A stretch of DNA of 64,000 nt, taken from positions 1-64,000 of the forward strand of contig JAYKJB010000038.1 of NCBI GenBank assembly GCA_035285325.1. The letters run 5' to 3'. The first letter of the stretch is position 1. Each line of letters opens with the position of its first letter. Of the stretch, positions 25,389 through 34,223 are shown one piece after another. Position numbers and translations under genes: made by a program. The notes below the pieces were generated by a model. It was not told where the DNA came from. It did no database searches and worked only from the letters and a program-made list of their open reading frames with translations. This DNA is from Candidatus Sericytochromatia bacterium. Lineage in GTDB: Bacteria > Cyanobacteriota > Sericytochromatia > S15B-MN24 > JAQBPE01.

Positions 25389-27412
25389 TGGGGGGGCAGG
25401 CCACGGGGGTGCTGGCGTCCCTGCTGCTGGCCATGCCCTTGCCGCTCGACGTGGGGGCGCCCGTGCCGGCCTCGCCGGCCGAGACCAGCCTGCGCCTGAG
25501 CGCGACGCCCCGCGTGAGCCTGAGACTGCAACCTGAGCTACGCCGCTTGAAGGGGGAGGCCACCTGGCAACTGACGGGGGAGTGTCCCCGCAGCCTGGTG
25601 GGCATCTTGCATCCTCGCCTGGTGGTGGAGGCCGTGAGCCTGAACGGCCGCACGTTGTCCTTCGAGCGCAGCGGGGAGCGTCTGGTGGTCGATGTGGGCT
25701 CGCGTCCCGCGCTAGCGGCTGGCACGCTGGTGTTGCGCTATGCCGGGCGTCCGTTGGCGTCCCAGCAGGGTGCCTTGACCCAGGATGTCGATCCTCGCGT
25801 TGTCGTGTTGCGCGAGGGAGGGCAATGGCTCCCGCAATGGCAGACCTTGCCACGCAGCGGGGTTCAGCTGTCGGTCGAGCTGCCGGATGGCTGGCGGGTT
25901 CAGGCCATCACGCCGCGGGCAGAGGTTCGGCGGGAAGGGCGCAGCTGGGCCTGGCAATTGCCCGCCGGACAGCTGCCGGCTTGGTTGGCCGGTCCGCATC
26001 GTGAGGGGCGCCTGGACGGGGTCTCGACCTGGTCGCTCGCTCCGTTGCCGGAGAATGCCAGCCGTCTATCGCCCTGGCTCGCCGGGCGACTCGGCGAGGC
26101 GGTACAGCCTGCCCTGGCGACCTGGATTGAACTGCCTGGTGGCTTTGCGCCCATGGCCGGGGCTGGGGTGCTGGCGTCGCGTCGTCCGCCCGGCGGCGGG
26201 GAGTCGCTGCTGCTCAGCTTGCATCTGTCCGCAGCCAGACCGCAGGCCGCGCTGATGGCTGAACGGCTGTGGTTGGTCGAAGGGTTGGCCTGCTACCTGA
26301 CGCGACTGGCGCAGGCCGCTGGCGCTCCTGCCCGGGTGCGGCGCGAAGCGGAGGCCGCCTATGGGCGCTTCGTGCAGGAACGACCGACCCAGGATCGCCC
26401 GATCGCGCAGGCCTGGTCGGCTGCAGAGCCTGCCTGGACGGCCCTGATTCGGGATAAGGGGGCGCTTTCCTGGGCGATCTGTCACGAGGCCGCGGGCGAT
26501 GAGGCCTTCTGGGGCTTGCTGCGCGCCTGGCGAACCGAACTGGGCCGCGGGGGCGGCACGTGGGAGGAGTTTCAGGCTGTCTCCGCGTTGCCGGTTCAGC
26601 CCTGGCGTCGCTGGTTCGAATTGCCCGGGTTGCCGGGGGTGCGTTTCGAGAACGTCTCCCTGCGTGGCGCGGATGGGGCCTGGCAGGTGTCCGGGGAACT
26701 GGCTCAGCCGCGGGGTGGCACGGGCTATGACACCGACCTGGTCCTGGTTGCTCAGGACGGTGTTCAGCGCGTGTCCTTCAAGACCTTCTCGGAACGGACG
26801 CCCTTTCACTTCTCGAGCCCGAGTCGGCCGTTGCGTCTGGTTTTCGACGCCTCCGGGCGTGCACCGGTCGCCCGCCGCGAGGTCGTGCGCATCACCGAGG
26901 CGCTGGCGGCCCCAGGGGCGCTGATCGTGTTTGGTACCCAGGGAGATGCGGCCACCGCCACCGCCAGCCAGGAGGTGGCCCAGGCCCTGCGGGAGCGCCT
27001 GCGGCAACTCGATGGCGTCACGCGTGACCTGCTTCCGGACTCGGCCCTGGCCGAGCTGCCGTCGCGTCCGCTGATTCTGGTCGGCACCCCGGCGGTCAAT
27101 GCGGTGGCGCATCGTCTGGCCGATCAGTTCCCGGTGCGCTTCGTGCGCCCGGCCGGCAGCCAGGCGCCGGCGATCTGGTGGCAGGGGCGTGCCTGGACGG
27201 CCCGCGATGCGGGGGTGGTTCAGGCCATTGCGAACCCTCAGGCGCCCCGAGAGACCGTCCTCTTGCTGGCGGGCCTGTCACCGGCCGCCTTGCGGGCCTC
27301 GCTCAATCATCTGGAGCAGGCCAATACCTTCTGCTTGTACGACCGGCGTGGCACGCTGGAGATGGGCACGGCGCTGTGTCCGTTTCCAGACTTGGAGTAC
27401 CCGCTCTACTGA
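25388..27412 (+). CDS. M1-family-like protein with a degenerate zinc site (pseudo-peptidase)
   Basis: 674 residues with a probable signal peptide or anchor at residues 1-28. The middle resembles M1 aminopeptidases: RLWLVEGLACYL aligns with the RLWLNEGFA-type block (Glu298). Nineteen residues before that Glu sits His279, the spacing of the second His in HEXXH-18-E, but the motif reads LLSLH, so the first His and the catalytic Glu are missing. The helical C-domain pattern follows (ALIRDKGALSWAI, GDEAFWGLLRAW, WEEFQAVS, RRWFELPGLPG). The last ~170 residues are an alpha/beta region (LIVFGTQGD, RPLILVGTPAVNAV, ETVLLLAGLS) I do not recognise. It overlaps hutI by one base (TGATG). Confidence 0.7.
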   Translation: MGGQATGVLASLLLAMPLPLDVGAPVPASPAETSLRLSATPRVSLRLQPELRRLKGEATWQLTGECPRSLVGILHPRLVVEAVSLNGRTLSFERSGERLVVDVGSRPALAAGTLVLRYAGRPLASQQGALTQDVDPRVVVLREGGQWLPQWQTLPRSGVQLSVELPDGWRVQAITPRAEVRREGRSWAWQLPAGQLPAWLAGPHREGRLDGVSTWSLAPLPENASRLSPWLAGRLGEAVQPALATWIELPGGFAPMAGAGVLASRRPPGGGESLLLSLHLSAARPQAALMAERLWLVEGLACYLTRLAQAAGAPARVRREAEAAYGRFVQERPTQDRPIAQAWSAAEPAWTALIRDKGALSWAICHEAAGDEAFWGLLRAWRTELGRGGGTWEEFQAVSALPVQPWRRWFELPGLPGVRFENVSLRGADGAWQVSGELAQPRGGTGYDTDLVLVAQDGVQRVSFKTFSERTPFHFSSPSRPLRLVFDASGRAPVARREVVRITEALAAPGALIVFGTQGDAATATASQEVAQALRERLRQLDGVTRDLLPDSALAELPSRPLILVGTPAVNAVAHRLADQFPVRFVRPAGSQAPAIWWQGRAWTARDAGVVQAIANPQAPRETVLLLAGLSPAALRASLNHLEQANTFCLYDRRGTLEMGTALCPFPDLEYPLY

Positions 27413-27442
27413 ACCCCCAGGATCGTCCCGCAGGGACATCCT

Positions 27443-28123
27443 TCAGGGCGAAACGCTCGGGGCTGGAGGGGCCTGGTAACCCGGGTCTTCCTGGGATACG
27501 CGGGCCTTGTGGATGCGATCGCCGATCGTGAGTTCCCGCACCACGTCCATCCCACTCGTGACCTGGCCGAAGATGGCGTACGACTCCTCCAGATGAGGGG
27601 CCGAGTCCAGCGTCACGAAAAACTGGCTGTCACCGCTGGTGGGGGACTTGCCGCGAGCCAGGCCCACCGTGCCAGGCAGGTAGCGCACCGTCTGCCCGAC
27701 AAATTCCGGGGCGATCGTCTTGCCGGATCCGCCCCGGCCGATCTCAGGATGGGCCGCCGGCTTGTTGCGCGTGCCCGGATCGCCCATCTGAACGGCGGTT
27801 CCCCGCACGATGCGATGGACGGCCAGCCCATCGTAGAAGCCCGCGCGAACCAGGCGCACGATCTGCTCCACCGTTTTGGGGGCTTCCCTCGGGAAGGTCA
27901 CGAAAGTGAAGTTGCCCTTGCTGGTCTCGAAGGTGAGCCGCGCGCCCAGATGGATCACGTGGCCGGCCTCTTCCTCCACGAGCGGGAGCGGGGCGCCGGG
28001 CTGGCGATCGGCTTGCTGGGGCGTGGACTGGGACTTGGCGGCCATGGCCCAGGCCGGTGCATCGGACAGGCCAAGGCCCGTGAGCAGGGCAAGCGTCGAC
28101 AGACAGAGCAAGCGCGTGTGCAT
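27443..28123 (-). CDS. Exported cyclophilin-type peptidyl-prolyl isomerase
   Basis: 226 residues with a signal peptide ending near PAWA. The cyclophilin core follows: ARLTFETSKGNFTFVTF, APKTVEQIVRLVRAGFYDGL, VHRIVRGTAVQMGDP, TVGLARGKSPTSGDSQFFVTL and YAIFGQVTSGMDVV. It would assist folding of exported proteins in the periplasm. The FHR motif Phe is replaced by Val (VHR), seen in some bacterial members. No ribosome site is visible before the ATG; TACAAT ends eight bases upstream, so a leaderless message is possible. It converges with the M1-like gene. Confidence 0.92.
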   Translation of the reverse strand: MHTRLLCLSTLALLTGLGLSDAPAWAMAAKSQSTPQQADRQPGAPLPLVEEEAGHVIHLGARLTFETSKGNFTFVTFPREAPKTVEQIVRLVRAGFYDGLAVHRIVRGTAVQMGDPGTRNKPAAHPEIGRGGSGKTIAPEFVGQTVRYLPGTVGLARGKSPTSGDSQFFVTLDSAPHLEESYAIFGQVTSGMDVVRELTIGDRIHKARVSQEDPGYQAPPAPSVSP

Positions 28124-28150
28124 AGTGAGGAATTGTAGCAGCCCATTTCT

Positions 28151-29260
28151 TCAAGGCGCCAGCGGTTTATTCACAGACAGGGCCTCGTGATAGATGCGTT
28201 GCAACCGCAACATGTTGTCAGACAAGCCATAACGCTGTTCGATGCGCTGGCGCACCAGGGGGCGCCGGCGCCTGATCTCGTCGGGGCTGGCGATCGCCTG
28301 CTGCATGACCTGTGGCAAGCCCTCCGACAAGCGTGACGGGTCGAGGGTCCAACCCACGCCCGAAATCACCTCACCGTCGGCGCCCACATCCGTGGCGGCC
28401 GGCACCGCGCCACAGGCCATCGCCTCCAGCAGGGCCAGCGAGAGACCCTCGATGCTCGAGGGCAGCAAGAAGACGTCGCTGCCACGCAAGATGTCGATGC
28501 GCGCCGCCTCGTCTTGAATCCAGCCCAGCCAATGAACCCCGCTGAGGTGGCCCCAGCGAGCCCGCAGCCTGGCGGCCAGCACGCCGTCCCCGACCAAGGC
28601 GAGCTTGGTGTCCGGGGAACGACGCAAGCCTGCCCAGGCGCTCAGCAGCTGGTGGACATTTTTCTCGGGGTCCAACCGCCCCATGTAGGTGAACAGCAGA
28701 TGCGCCGGATGAGCCCGACGAAAGTGGCTCTCTCCGGGGCTGTATCGACGCAGATCCACCCCGTGGGGAAGCACCCGCAGGCGGTTGCCGGGTACCCCCA
28801 GCTCGGCCACGCGCCGGGCCTGACCCTCCGAAAACACGATCACCCGCTGGCAGGCCCGCAGGGTCGGCCCGTACAGCTGATAGACCAGGGCGGATACTTG
28901 CCCGGGAAAGCTCGGGCGGTGGTCCAGGGCCACGTGGAAGGTGGCCACCAAGGGGATTCCGAGCTGCTGACAGAGCCTGGGCAGGCACCAGTCGAGGGGC
29001 CCCAGCGCGAATGAGGCGTGGACCAGGTCAGGGCTGAACAGCTGCAGCTTGTCAGCCAGTTGCCGCAGCGCGGCAGGGCGTGGGACGACGAACAGGGGGG
29101 TGCGCAGCAGGGCCGGCAGGCACTCCTCGCCATCCGCAGCGTCGTGGACGTGGCAGAACATGACCTGGTGCCCGGCCTGACGAAGGGCTCCGATCAGTTC
29201 TCGGCAATAGGTGACGATGCCGCAGAATGGGTACTTCTTGCCCAAGACCGCGATGCGCAT
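28151..29260 (-). CDS. Glycosyltransferase family 4
   Basis: 369 residues, GT-B fold. The N-terminal domain starts MRIAVLGKKYPFCGIVTYC, and the C-terminal domain has YMGRLDPEKNVHQLL, ALVGDGV, and the acidic EX7E block in SIEGLSLALLEAMACG. It transfers a sugar from a nucleotide donor to an unknown acceptor, probably an envelope glycan or glycolipid. The ATG at 29260 follows GGAGG at seven bases; the open frame continues upstream without support. No other glycan genes adjoin it. Confidence 0.9.
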   Translation of the reverse strand: MRIAVLGKKYPFCGIVTYCRELIGALRQAGHQVMFCHVHDAADGEECLPALLRTPLFVVPRPAALRQLADKLQLFSPDLVHASFALGPLDWCLPRLCQQLGIPLVATFHVALDHRPSFPGQVSALVYQLYGPTLRACQRVIVFSEGQARRVAELGVPGNRLRVLPHGVDLRRYSPGESHFRRAHPAHLLFTYMGRLDPEKNVHQLLSAWAGLRRSPDTKLALVGDGVLAARLRARWGHLSGVHWLGWIQDEAARIDILRGSDVFLLPSSIEGLSLALLEAMACGAVPAATDVGADGEVISGVGWTLDPSRLSEGLPQVMQQAIASPDEIRRRRPLVRQRIEQRYGLSDNMLRLQRIYHEALSVNKPLAP

Positions 29261-29448
29261 CGTGGTTCCTCCATCCGCGACCCTAACGACTTTCCAGGCG
29301 GATGCGGATGTGCGAGCTGGCTGATTTCTCCTGGGCAAGGGGGAGGTCGATCCGCAGATCGATCCGTCCCCTTCGCCCACGTGCCGCCATTTCAGGGGGT
29401 TTGCCGGCTCGTTGGCCGTCCGGAAAGCCAAAAAAATGGTTCAGAAAA

Positions 29449-29503
29449 GGTTAAGTTTCCGAACTTCAACGCAAGTTTAGGGGCCTTTAAACCTAAATTA
29501 ACC
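29449..29503. promoter_or_regulatory. AT-rich nested inverted repeat upstream of the 214-residue membrane protein gene
   Basis: GGTTAA (29449-29454) is the inverse of TTAACC (29498-29503), and inside lies TTTAGG (29476-29481) facing CCTAAA (29492-29497). The half-sites match those of the DtxR-type palindrome at 42997-43012, but the spacing is 10 instead of 4. It lies 57-111 bp before the start codon, in a ~300-bp non-coding stretch (29261-29559) otherwise without recognisable features. Confidence 0.4.
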
Positions 29504-29559
29504 CCAAGAGCCGTTTGTGAGATCAGCCCAGGGCCCTCGCCCTGACGCCAGGAGGAACC

Positions 29560-30204
29560 ATGCCCACTGCCGTTGCCAACCGTCCCCTCGTCAGCGCCAA
29601 GCCCGTTGCCGCTCCGGCCGCGTTGCCCGCTGGTGACAAGCCTGTGGCCGCGCCGGCTGCTGCCCCTACGCTGTCGCCGGTGGCCGCGAACACCCCTTCG
29701 CTGATGAACGGGCTCGACATCATTCGCACCAGTGCGGCGGTCGGCCAGGCGGCCGGGCGGGTGGCCTTCACGCCCCCCGTGATTGTCGACATCTTCAAGT
29801 CCAGCATTCGCTCGGGTTTCAGTCTGACCAACATTGCCTGGTTCGTGGTGCCGTCGGCCATTCGCAATGGTCGCGATGTCGCCAGCGATAAGATTTCCGT
29901 GGGCCGGGCGGCGGCCAACGTGTCGACCGAAGCCACCATGGGCATCGGCAAGGGCATCATGGCCGGCACGGTGGTGCAGTCGCTGTCGATTGCCACCGGT
30001 CCGCTGATGGGGCTGCTGCCCATCTCGCCCGCGATCCTGCCGTTCGTGAGCATCGGGGTCGGCCTGGTGGGCATGGTCGGCACCTACTGGGTGATGAACA
30101 AGGTGGTCAAGGCCACCGGCATCGACCAGAAGATGGCCGACACGCTGACCCGCTGGTTCGGCGGCGACAAGGCCGGCACGACGACCCCGCCCAAGGTCCA
30201 GTAA
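29560..30204 (+). CDS. Hypothetical membrane protein with Ala/Pro-rich N-terminus
   Basis: 214 residues, no family recognised. Residues 1-45 are Ala/Pro/Val-rich and probably disordered. Hydrophobic, glycine-containing segments follow around residues 85-105, 128-165 and 170-185 (for example ILPFVSIGVGLVGMVGTYWV), suggesting two or three membrane passes or hairpins, and the end is polar. AGGAGG seven bases before the ATG is one of the strongest ribosome sites in the window, and a GC hairpin follows the gene, so it is probably an abundant single-gene product. The function is unknown. Confidence 0.8.
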   Translation: MPTAVANRPLVSAKPVAAPAALPAGDKPVAAPAAAPTLSPVAANTPSLMNGLDIIRTSAAVGQAAGRVAFTPPVIVDIFKSSIRSGFSLTNIAWFVVPSAIRNGRDVASDKISVGRAAANVSTEATMGIGKGIMAGTVVQSLSIATGPLMGLLPISPAILPFVSIGVGLVGMVGTYWVMNKVVKATGIDQKMADTLTRWFGGDKAGTTTPPKVQ

Positions 30205-30222
30205 CGCCCCGCCCGCGTCGAG

Positions 30223-30247
30223 GGGGAGCGAGTGCCGCTCGCTCCCC
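30223..30247 (+). terminator. GC hairpin after the hypothetical membrane protein gene
   Basis: GGGGAGCGAG (30223-30232) pairs perfectly with CTCGCTCCCC (30238-30247) around TGCCG. A second, looser stem (GCAGGGG/CCCCTGC) follows within 50 bp. No U-tract is present. By position it is the likely transcript end. Confidence 0.6.
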
Positions 30248-30342
30248 GGCAGGGGCGAAGAAGTGGCTCGCTCCCCTGCAGGCTCCTGCCCGCGTGCTCC
30301 CTATGATGACCTCACGCCCCCGAGGGTTCTGCGTGAGGTCAT

Positions 30343-31824
30343 ATGGCTGGTTTGCCTCAAGCGTCCAAACCACTGCACCTGGTGGTGATCGATAGCTGGT
30401 TGCCTGCGGCGGTTGCGAGCGAGCTCCAGGCGGGCCGCTTGCCCGCGCTGGCCCATCTGCTGGCTCACGGGACGATCGACTACGGTTGCACGACCACCTT
30501 TCCCTCCGTCACGCCGGCTTGTCTGGCGGCGCTGGCGACCGGCGTGGGGCCGGAGCGGAATCACATCACGGGTGTGCTCTGGTACGACCGGCATCCGGAT
30601 CGCTATGTCCACTACTGGCCCTATCCGCAGAGCCTGGTCTGGGGAACCCTGACGCACGTCCTGGGGGATTTTTTCCTCCGCATGAACGCGCACCATCTCA
30701 ACGCGAGCCAGCCGACCCTGTTCGAGGCCCTGGAGTCCCGAGGGGTGCGCGCCGCGGCGGTCAATTTTCCGCTCAGTCGCGGCAGCACCTTGCACCGGGC
30801 GTGCGTCCCGTGGCTGCTACGTCAGCTGGGGGGGCTGCCACGCGAGTGGGCCGTGGCAGGGCCGCGCTACCTGCGCCTGGGGGATCTGGTTCCGGGCGAT
30901 CGCCCGGTGGCCGGCGGCCTGTGGCGCAAGTATGGCTTCAACGACCGGGCGAGCGCCGCCTACAGCGCCGAGTTGATTCGACAGGTGCGGCCGGACTTCA
31001 TGCTCACCTATTTCAACGAGAACGATCTGCGCACCCATCACCATGGGCCCGACGGCATCGGCTGGAGCTTGCGTCGCGTGGACCAGGAACTGGGCCGCTT
31101 GCTGGAAGCCTATGGTTCCTGGGATCGCGCGGTGAGGGAGGCACGCTGGATGATCGTCGGGGATCACGGGCAGAGCCATACCTTTCCCTGGCGCAGCGGC
31201 CACGCGGTGAACGTCTTCAAGGCCTTCCCGGACTTCCGTGTCGCGCCGCTCCGGGATGGAGGGTTGCGGAGCAACGGGCACGACTTTGCGGTCGGCCCGA
31301 ACGATCGCATGTGCTATTTCTACTTCCACGAAGGGCGCGCCCACCTGCGGGACACCATCCGCGACCGCGTCTCCGAATGGCCCGCGGTCGACCAGGTGCT
31401 CTGGCGTGAGGGGGACACCTGCTGGGCTTTTTCCCCGGCCCGGCGGGCACGCCTGGGTTGGCAGTCCGGTGGACCGATCCGCGACGCCTGGGGCCAGGCC
31501 TGGACGCTGTTCGGCGATCCAGGTGCGCTGGATGGGCGCCTGGAGGGGGAGCGTTTTCTGGACGGGGCCTACCCCAACTGTTTGGCGCGCGCCCACGGGG
31601 CCTTGAACGCGCCCCAGGCCTCCACCTTGATTCTCACGGCCCGGCTGGGTTACGAGTTCACCAGCGGCTTTCCGATGGGGCGGGCCAACCACGGCTCGTT
31701 GCACCGGCTGGACTCCTGTGTGCCCCTGGTGACGGTGGACGTGCAAGCGCCGGCTCTGGCCCGCATCACCGACCTGTATGAGGTGGTGATGCACGCCATG
31801 CTGTCGCGGCCAGTCAGGGCGTGA
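30343..31824 (+). CDS. Alkaline-phosphatase-superfamily enzyme (nucleotide pyrophosphatase/phosphodiesterase type)
   Basis: 493 residues, no signal peptide. The metal-binding Asp is in LHLVVIDSW, and the nucleophile region is TTTFPSVTPACLAALATG, as in type I phosphodiesterases. Further ligands are in YFNENDLRTHHHG, IVGDHGQSH and the late GRANHGSLH. It therefore has a full set of zinc-ligand blocks and should hydrolyse phosphomono- or diesters; the substrate is unknown. The ATG at 30343 is four bases after GAGG. It converges with the small gene at 31840. Confidence 0.88.
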   Translation: MAGLPQASKPLHLVVIDSWLPAAVASELQAGRLPALAHLLAHGTIDYGCTTTFPSVTPACLAALATGVGPERNHITGVLWYDRHPDRYVHYWPYPQSLVWGTLTHVLGDFFLRMNAHHLNASQPTLFEALESRGVRAAAVNFPLSRGSTLHRACVPWLLRQLGGLPREWAVAGPRYLRLGDLVPGDRPVAGGLWRKYGFNDRASAAYSAELIRQVRPDFMLTYFNENDLRTHHHGPDGIGWSLRRVDQELGRLLEAYGSWDRAVREARWMIVGDHGQSHTFPWRSGHAVNVFKAFPDFRVAPLRDGGLRSNGHDFAVGPNDRMCYFYFHEGRAHLRDTIRDRVSEWPAVDQVLWREGDTCWAFSPARRARLGWQSGGPIRDAWGQAWTLFGDPGALDGRLEGERFLDGAYPNCLARAHGALNAPQASTLILTARLGYEFTSGFPMGRANHGSLHRLDSCVPLVTVDVQAPALARITDLYEVVMHAMLSRPVRA

Positions 31825-31839
31825 ACGGTCGGTCCGGCC

Positions 31840-32037
31840 TCAGGACGCGGTCGAGCTCGAGAAGACCCGCGAGGCCAGACTCTCGAGCTCTGCCTCGATT
31901 TCCAGAAGGGCCTTGCGCCAGTCCCACGAGCTGCAACTGCTCACATGGTCGATGGCGGCATCAAGCGTGACGAGTTCCGCACGCCAGTTCCATTCGCTGG
32001 GGACGGGGGCCGTGGCTGTCGGGGAGGCGAGATTCAT
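31840..32037 (-). CDS. Small hypothetical protein
   Basis: 65 residues, starting MNLASPTATAPVPSEW, with an amphipathic helical region (ALLEIEAELESLASRVF) and a Ser-rich end. No family is recognised. It follows panB by 67 bp on the same strand. No good ribosome site is seen; TATGAT lies about ten bases before the ATG, which would fit a leaderless message. Composition is protein-like, but certainty is limited. Confidence 0.5.
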   Translation of the reverse strand: MNLASPTATAPVPSEWNWRAELVTLDAAIDHVSSCSSWDWRKALLEIEAELESLASRVFSSSTAS

Positions 32038-32104
32038 GGTGACTTCATCATAACATCAGGGACGTGACTTCGTCGTGGGGCCCGAGGACGGGCGCCCCTT
32101 CCCT

Positions 32105-32986
32105 CTACGGCGCCTTTCCATCAATGCCCTGAGCGAGAAATTCCTGAGCCGGAAGTTCCACGTGGGCACTGTGACTTGCCTCGGGAAACCGACCGGCGCG
32201 TACGTCGCCCGCGTAGTTCGAAATGGCCTGGACCATGGGGGCATGGAGTTCGGCATATCGGCGCGCGTGCTTGGGCAGGAAATCGGTGTACAGGCCGAGC
32301 AGGTCATGCACGACCTGAATCTGGCCGCTGCAGCCGACGCCCGCCCCGATCCCGATGGTGGGGATGCTGATCTGCGAGGTGACCAGGGCCGCCACTTCGG
32401 CCGGCACCAGTTCGAGCACCAGGGCACAGGCCCCTGCCGCTTCGACGGCCTGGGCCTGGGCGACCAGCGCCTGGATGGCCTCCGGCGTCTTGGCCTGGAC
32501 CTTCATGCCGATCGCGTGGACGGCCTGCGGCGTGAAGCCGAGGTGCGCCACCACCGGGATCCCGGCCTGAACGATCGCCGAGATGCAGGCGAGCTGGTGG
32601 GCGTATCCCCCTTCCAGTTTGACGGCCTTGGCGCCGGCCTCTTTGAGGAATCGACCCGCGTTGCGCACGGCCTCCTCCACGCTGGCGTGATAGGACAAAA
32701 AAGGCATGTCGCCAATCACCCAGGCGCGGCGAACGCCCCGCGTGACCGCCCGCGTGTGATGCAGCATGTCTTCCATCGTGACGGGCAAGGTGCTGTCATA
32801 GCCCAACACCACCATCCCGAGTGAGTCACCCACCAGCAGCACGTCGACGCCAGCCTCATCAGCCACCTTGGCCGAGGTATAGTCATACGCGGTCAACGCG
32901 ACGATTTTTTCGCCTCGCGCGCGCATCGCAGCCAGTTCTGCGGTGGTGACAGGGCTCCAGTTTTGCTTGTTGGACGGGCCGTACAC
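32105..32986 (-). CDS. panB: 3-methyl-2-oxobutanoate hydroxymethyltransferase
   Basis: 293-residue cytoplasmic enzyme of pantothenate synthesis that adds a hydroxymethyl group from methylene-tetrahydrofolate to 2-oxoisovalerate. The family blocks are clear: ALTAYDYTSAKVADEAGVD, LVGDSLGMVVLGYDSTLPVT, GDMPFLSYH, AVKLEGG, VVAHLGFTPQ, ELVPAEVAALV and the GIGAGVGCSGQ loop. The GTG start at 32986 follows GAGAGG. The other pantothenate genes are not adjacent. It diverges from trpS across 139 bp. Confidence 0.97.
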   Translation of the reverse strand: MYGPSNKQNWSPVTTAELAAMRARGEKIVALTAYDYTSAKVADEAGVDVLLVGDSLGMVVLGYDSTLPVTMEDMLHHTRAVTRGVRRAWVIGDMPFLSYHASVEEAVRNAGRFLKEAGAKAVKLEGGYAHQLACISAIVQAGIPVVAHLGFTPQAVHAIGMKVQAKTPEAIQALVAQAQAVEAAGACALVLELVPAEVAALVTSQISIPTIGIGAGVGCSGQIQVVHDLLGLYTDFLPKHARRYAELHAPMVQAISNYAGDVRAGRFPEASHSAHVELPAQEFLAQGIDGKAP

Positions 32987-33060
32987 GAAGCATCCTCTCC
33001 ACGATCAGTCAGTCGGCTGCGGGCTTTTTACCCCGGTGGGGCAGGTGGGTCGTCGCGCGT

Positions 33061-33089
33061 TTGCTGGCTGGGGATCACCGCGCTACAAT
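33061..33089 (+). promoter_or_regulatory. Sigma70-type promoter of trpS
   Basis: TTGCTG (33061-33066), a 17-bp spacer and TACAAT (33084-33089), 37 bp before the trpS start codon. Confidence 0.65.
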
Positions 33090-33125
33090 GCTGCCGGGTT
33101 CGCACCGCAAGGAAGGAAAACCACG

Positions 33126-34145
33126 ATGGGCAAGACGCGCGTCATGAGCGGCATGCGTACCACGGGAACGCTCCATATCGGCCATTACATGGGGGTTCTG
33201 GTCAACTGGGTGCGGCTTCAGGACGAGTTCGACTGCTTCTTCGCCGCGGCCGACTGGCACATGCTGACCACTGGATTTGCCAAGACCGAGGGTCTGCGTG
33301 GGCATACCCGCGCCATCGTGCTTGACTGGCTGACGGCGGGCGTGGACCCGACACGTGCCACCATCTACGTGCAATCGGCGGTCACGGAGACCGCTGAGCT
33401 GCATTTGCTGCTTTCCATGCTGACGCCCGTGAACTGGTTGCAGCGGGATCCGACCCTGAAGGAAATGGTGCGGGAACTGCACATGGCGGAGGACACGGTC
33501 AGCTACGGATTGTTGGGCTACCCGGCCCTCCAGACAGCCGATATCCTGGGGGTCCTCGGCCAGCTGGTGCCGGTCGGCGAGGACCAGGTGGCTCACCTGG
33601 AGATCTCGCGCGACATCGCCCGGCGCTTCAACCACCAGTTTGGCGTCGAGCTGTTCCCGGAGCCACGCCCTCTGCTGGCCGAGATGCCGGTGGTGTTCGG
33701 TCTGGATGGTCGCAAGATGAGCAAGAGCTACGGCAATGACATCAAGCTGGCCGATCCGGCCGAGGCGGTGACTCAGAAGGTCATGGCGTCCGTGACCGAT
33801 CCGTCCCGGGCGCGCAAGACCGATCCGGGCCATCCGGAGGTCTGCTCGGTTTATACGGGCTGGGAAACCTATGCGGCGAGCGAGGCTGCCGAGGTGGCCG
33901 CGGAGTGTCGGGGTGGGCGGATGGGGTGCGTCGCTTGCAAGCGCGGGTTGGCCGAGCGCATCAATGGCCTGCTCGAGCCGATGCGGCAGCGTCGGGAGGA
34001 ATTGGGACGCGACACGGAGCGTCTGGATGATATCGTGGCCGACGGCAACCGGCGGGCGCGCGAGGAAACGGCCAAGACGTTGGCCCAGGTGCGAGAGGCG
34101 ATGGGGTTGAACCAGTTTTGCCCGAATGGGCGTTTGAGGGCCTGA
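33126..34145 (+). CDS. trpS: Tryptophan--tRNA ligase
   Basis: 339-residue class I aminoacyl-tRNA synthetase that charges tRNA-Trp. The HIGH signature is TLHIGHYMG near residue 17 and the KMSKS loop is GRKMSKSYGND. Other TrpRS blocks are AEDTVSYGLLGYPALQTADI and VGEDQVAHLEISRDIA. The C-terminal helical part contains a CRGGRMGCVACK segment as in the TrpS2-like branch. The ATG at 33126 is preceded by AAGGAAGG. The pseudouridine synthase gene follows 78 bp downstream. Confidence 0.97.
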   Translation: MGKTRVMSGMRTTGTLHIGHYMGVLVNWVRLQDEFDCFFAAADWHMLTTGFAKTEGLRGHTRAIVLDWLTAGVDPTRATIYVQSAVTETAELHLLLSMLTPVNWLQRDPTLKEMVRELHMAEDTVSYGLLGYPALQTADILGVLGQLVPVGEDQVAHLEISRDIARRFNHQFGVELFPEPRPLLAEMPVVFGLDGRKMSKSYGNDIKLADPAEAVTQKVMASVTDPSRARKTDPGHPEVCSVYTGWETYAASEAAEVAAECRGGRMGCVACKRGLAERINGLLEPMRQRREELGRDTERLDDIVADGNRRAREETAKTLAQVREAMGLNQFCPNGRLRA

Positions 34146-34223
34146 CGTCACGTGAGCGGGGCCACCGATCCCACAACTGGGCGTGCGCATACTCAGGACC
34201 TGCCTGAGAATCGCCCATCCACC

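Noticed and set aside
27425-27437. GTCCC-GCA-GGGAC hairpin as a bidirectional terminator between the M1-like and cyclophilin genes
   Set aside because: Only five pairs with a 3-nt loop and no T-run on either strand; too weak to list as a feature.
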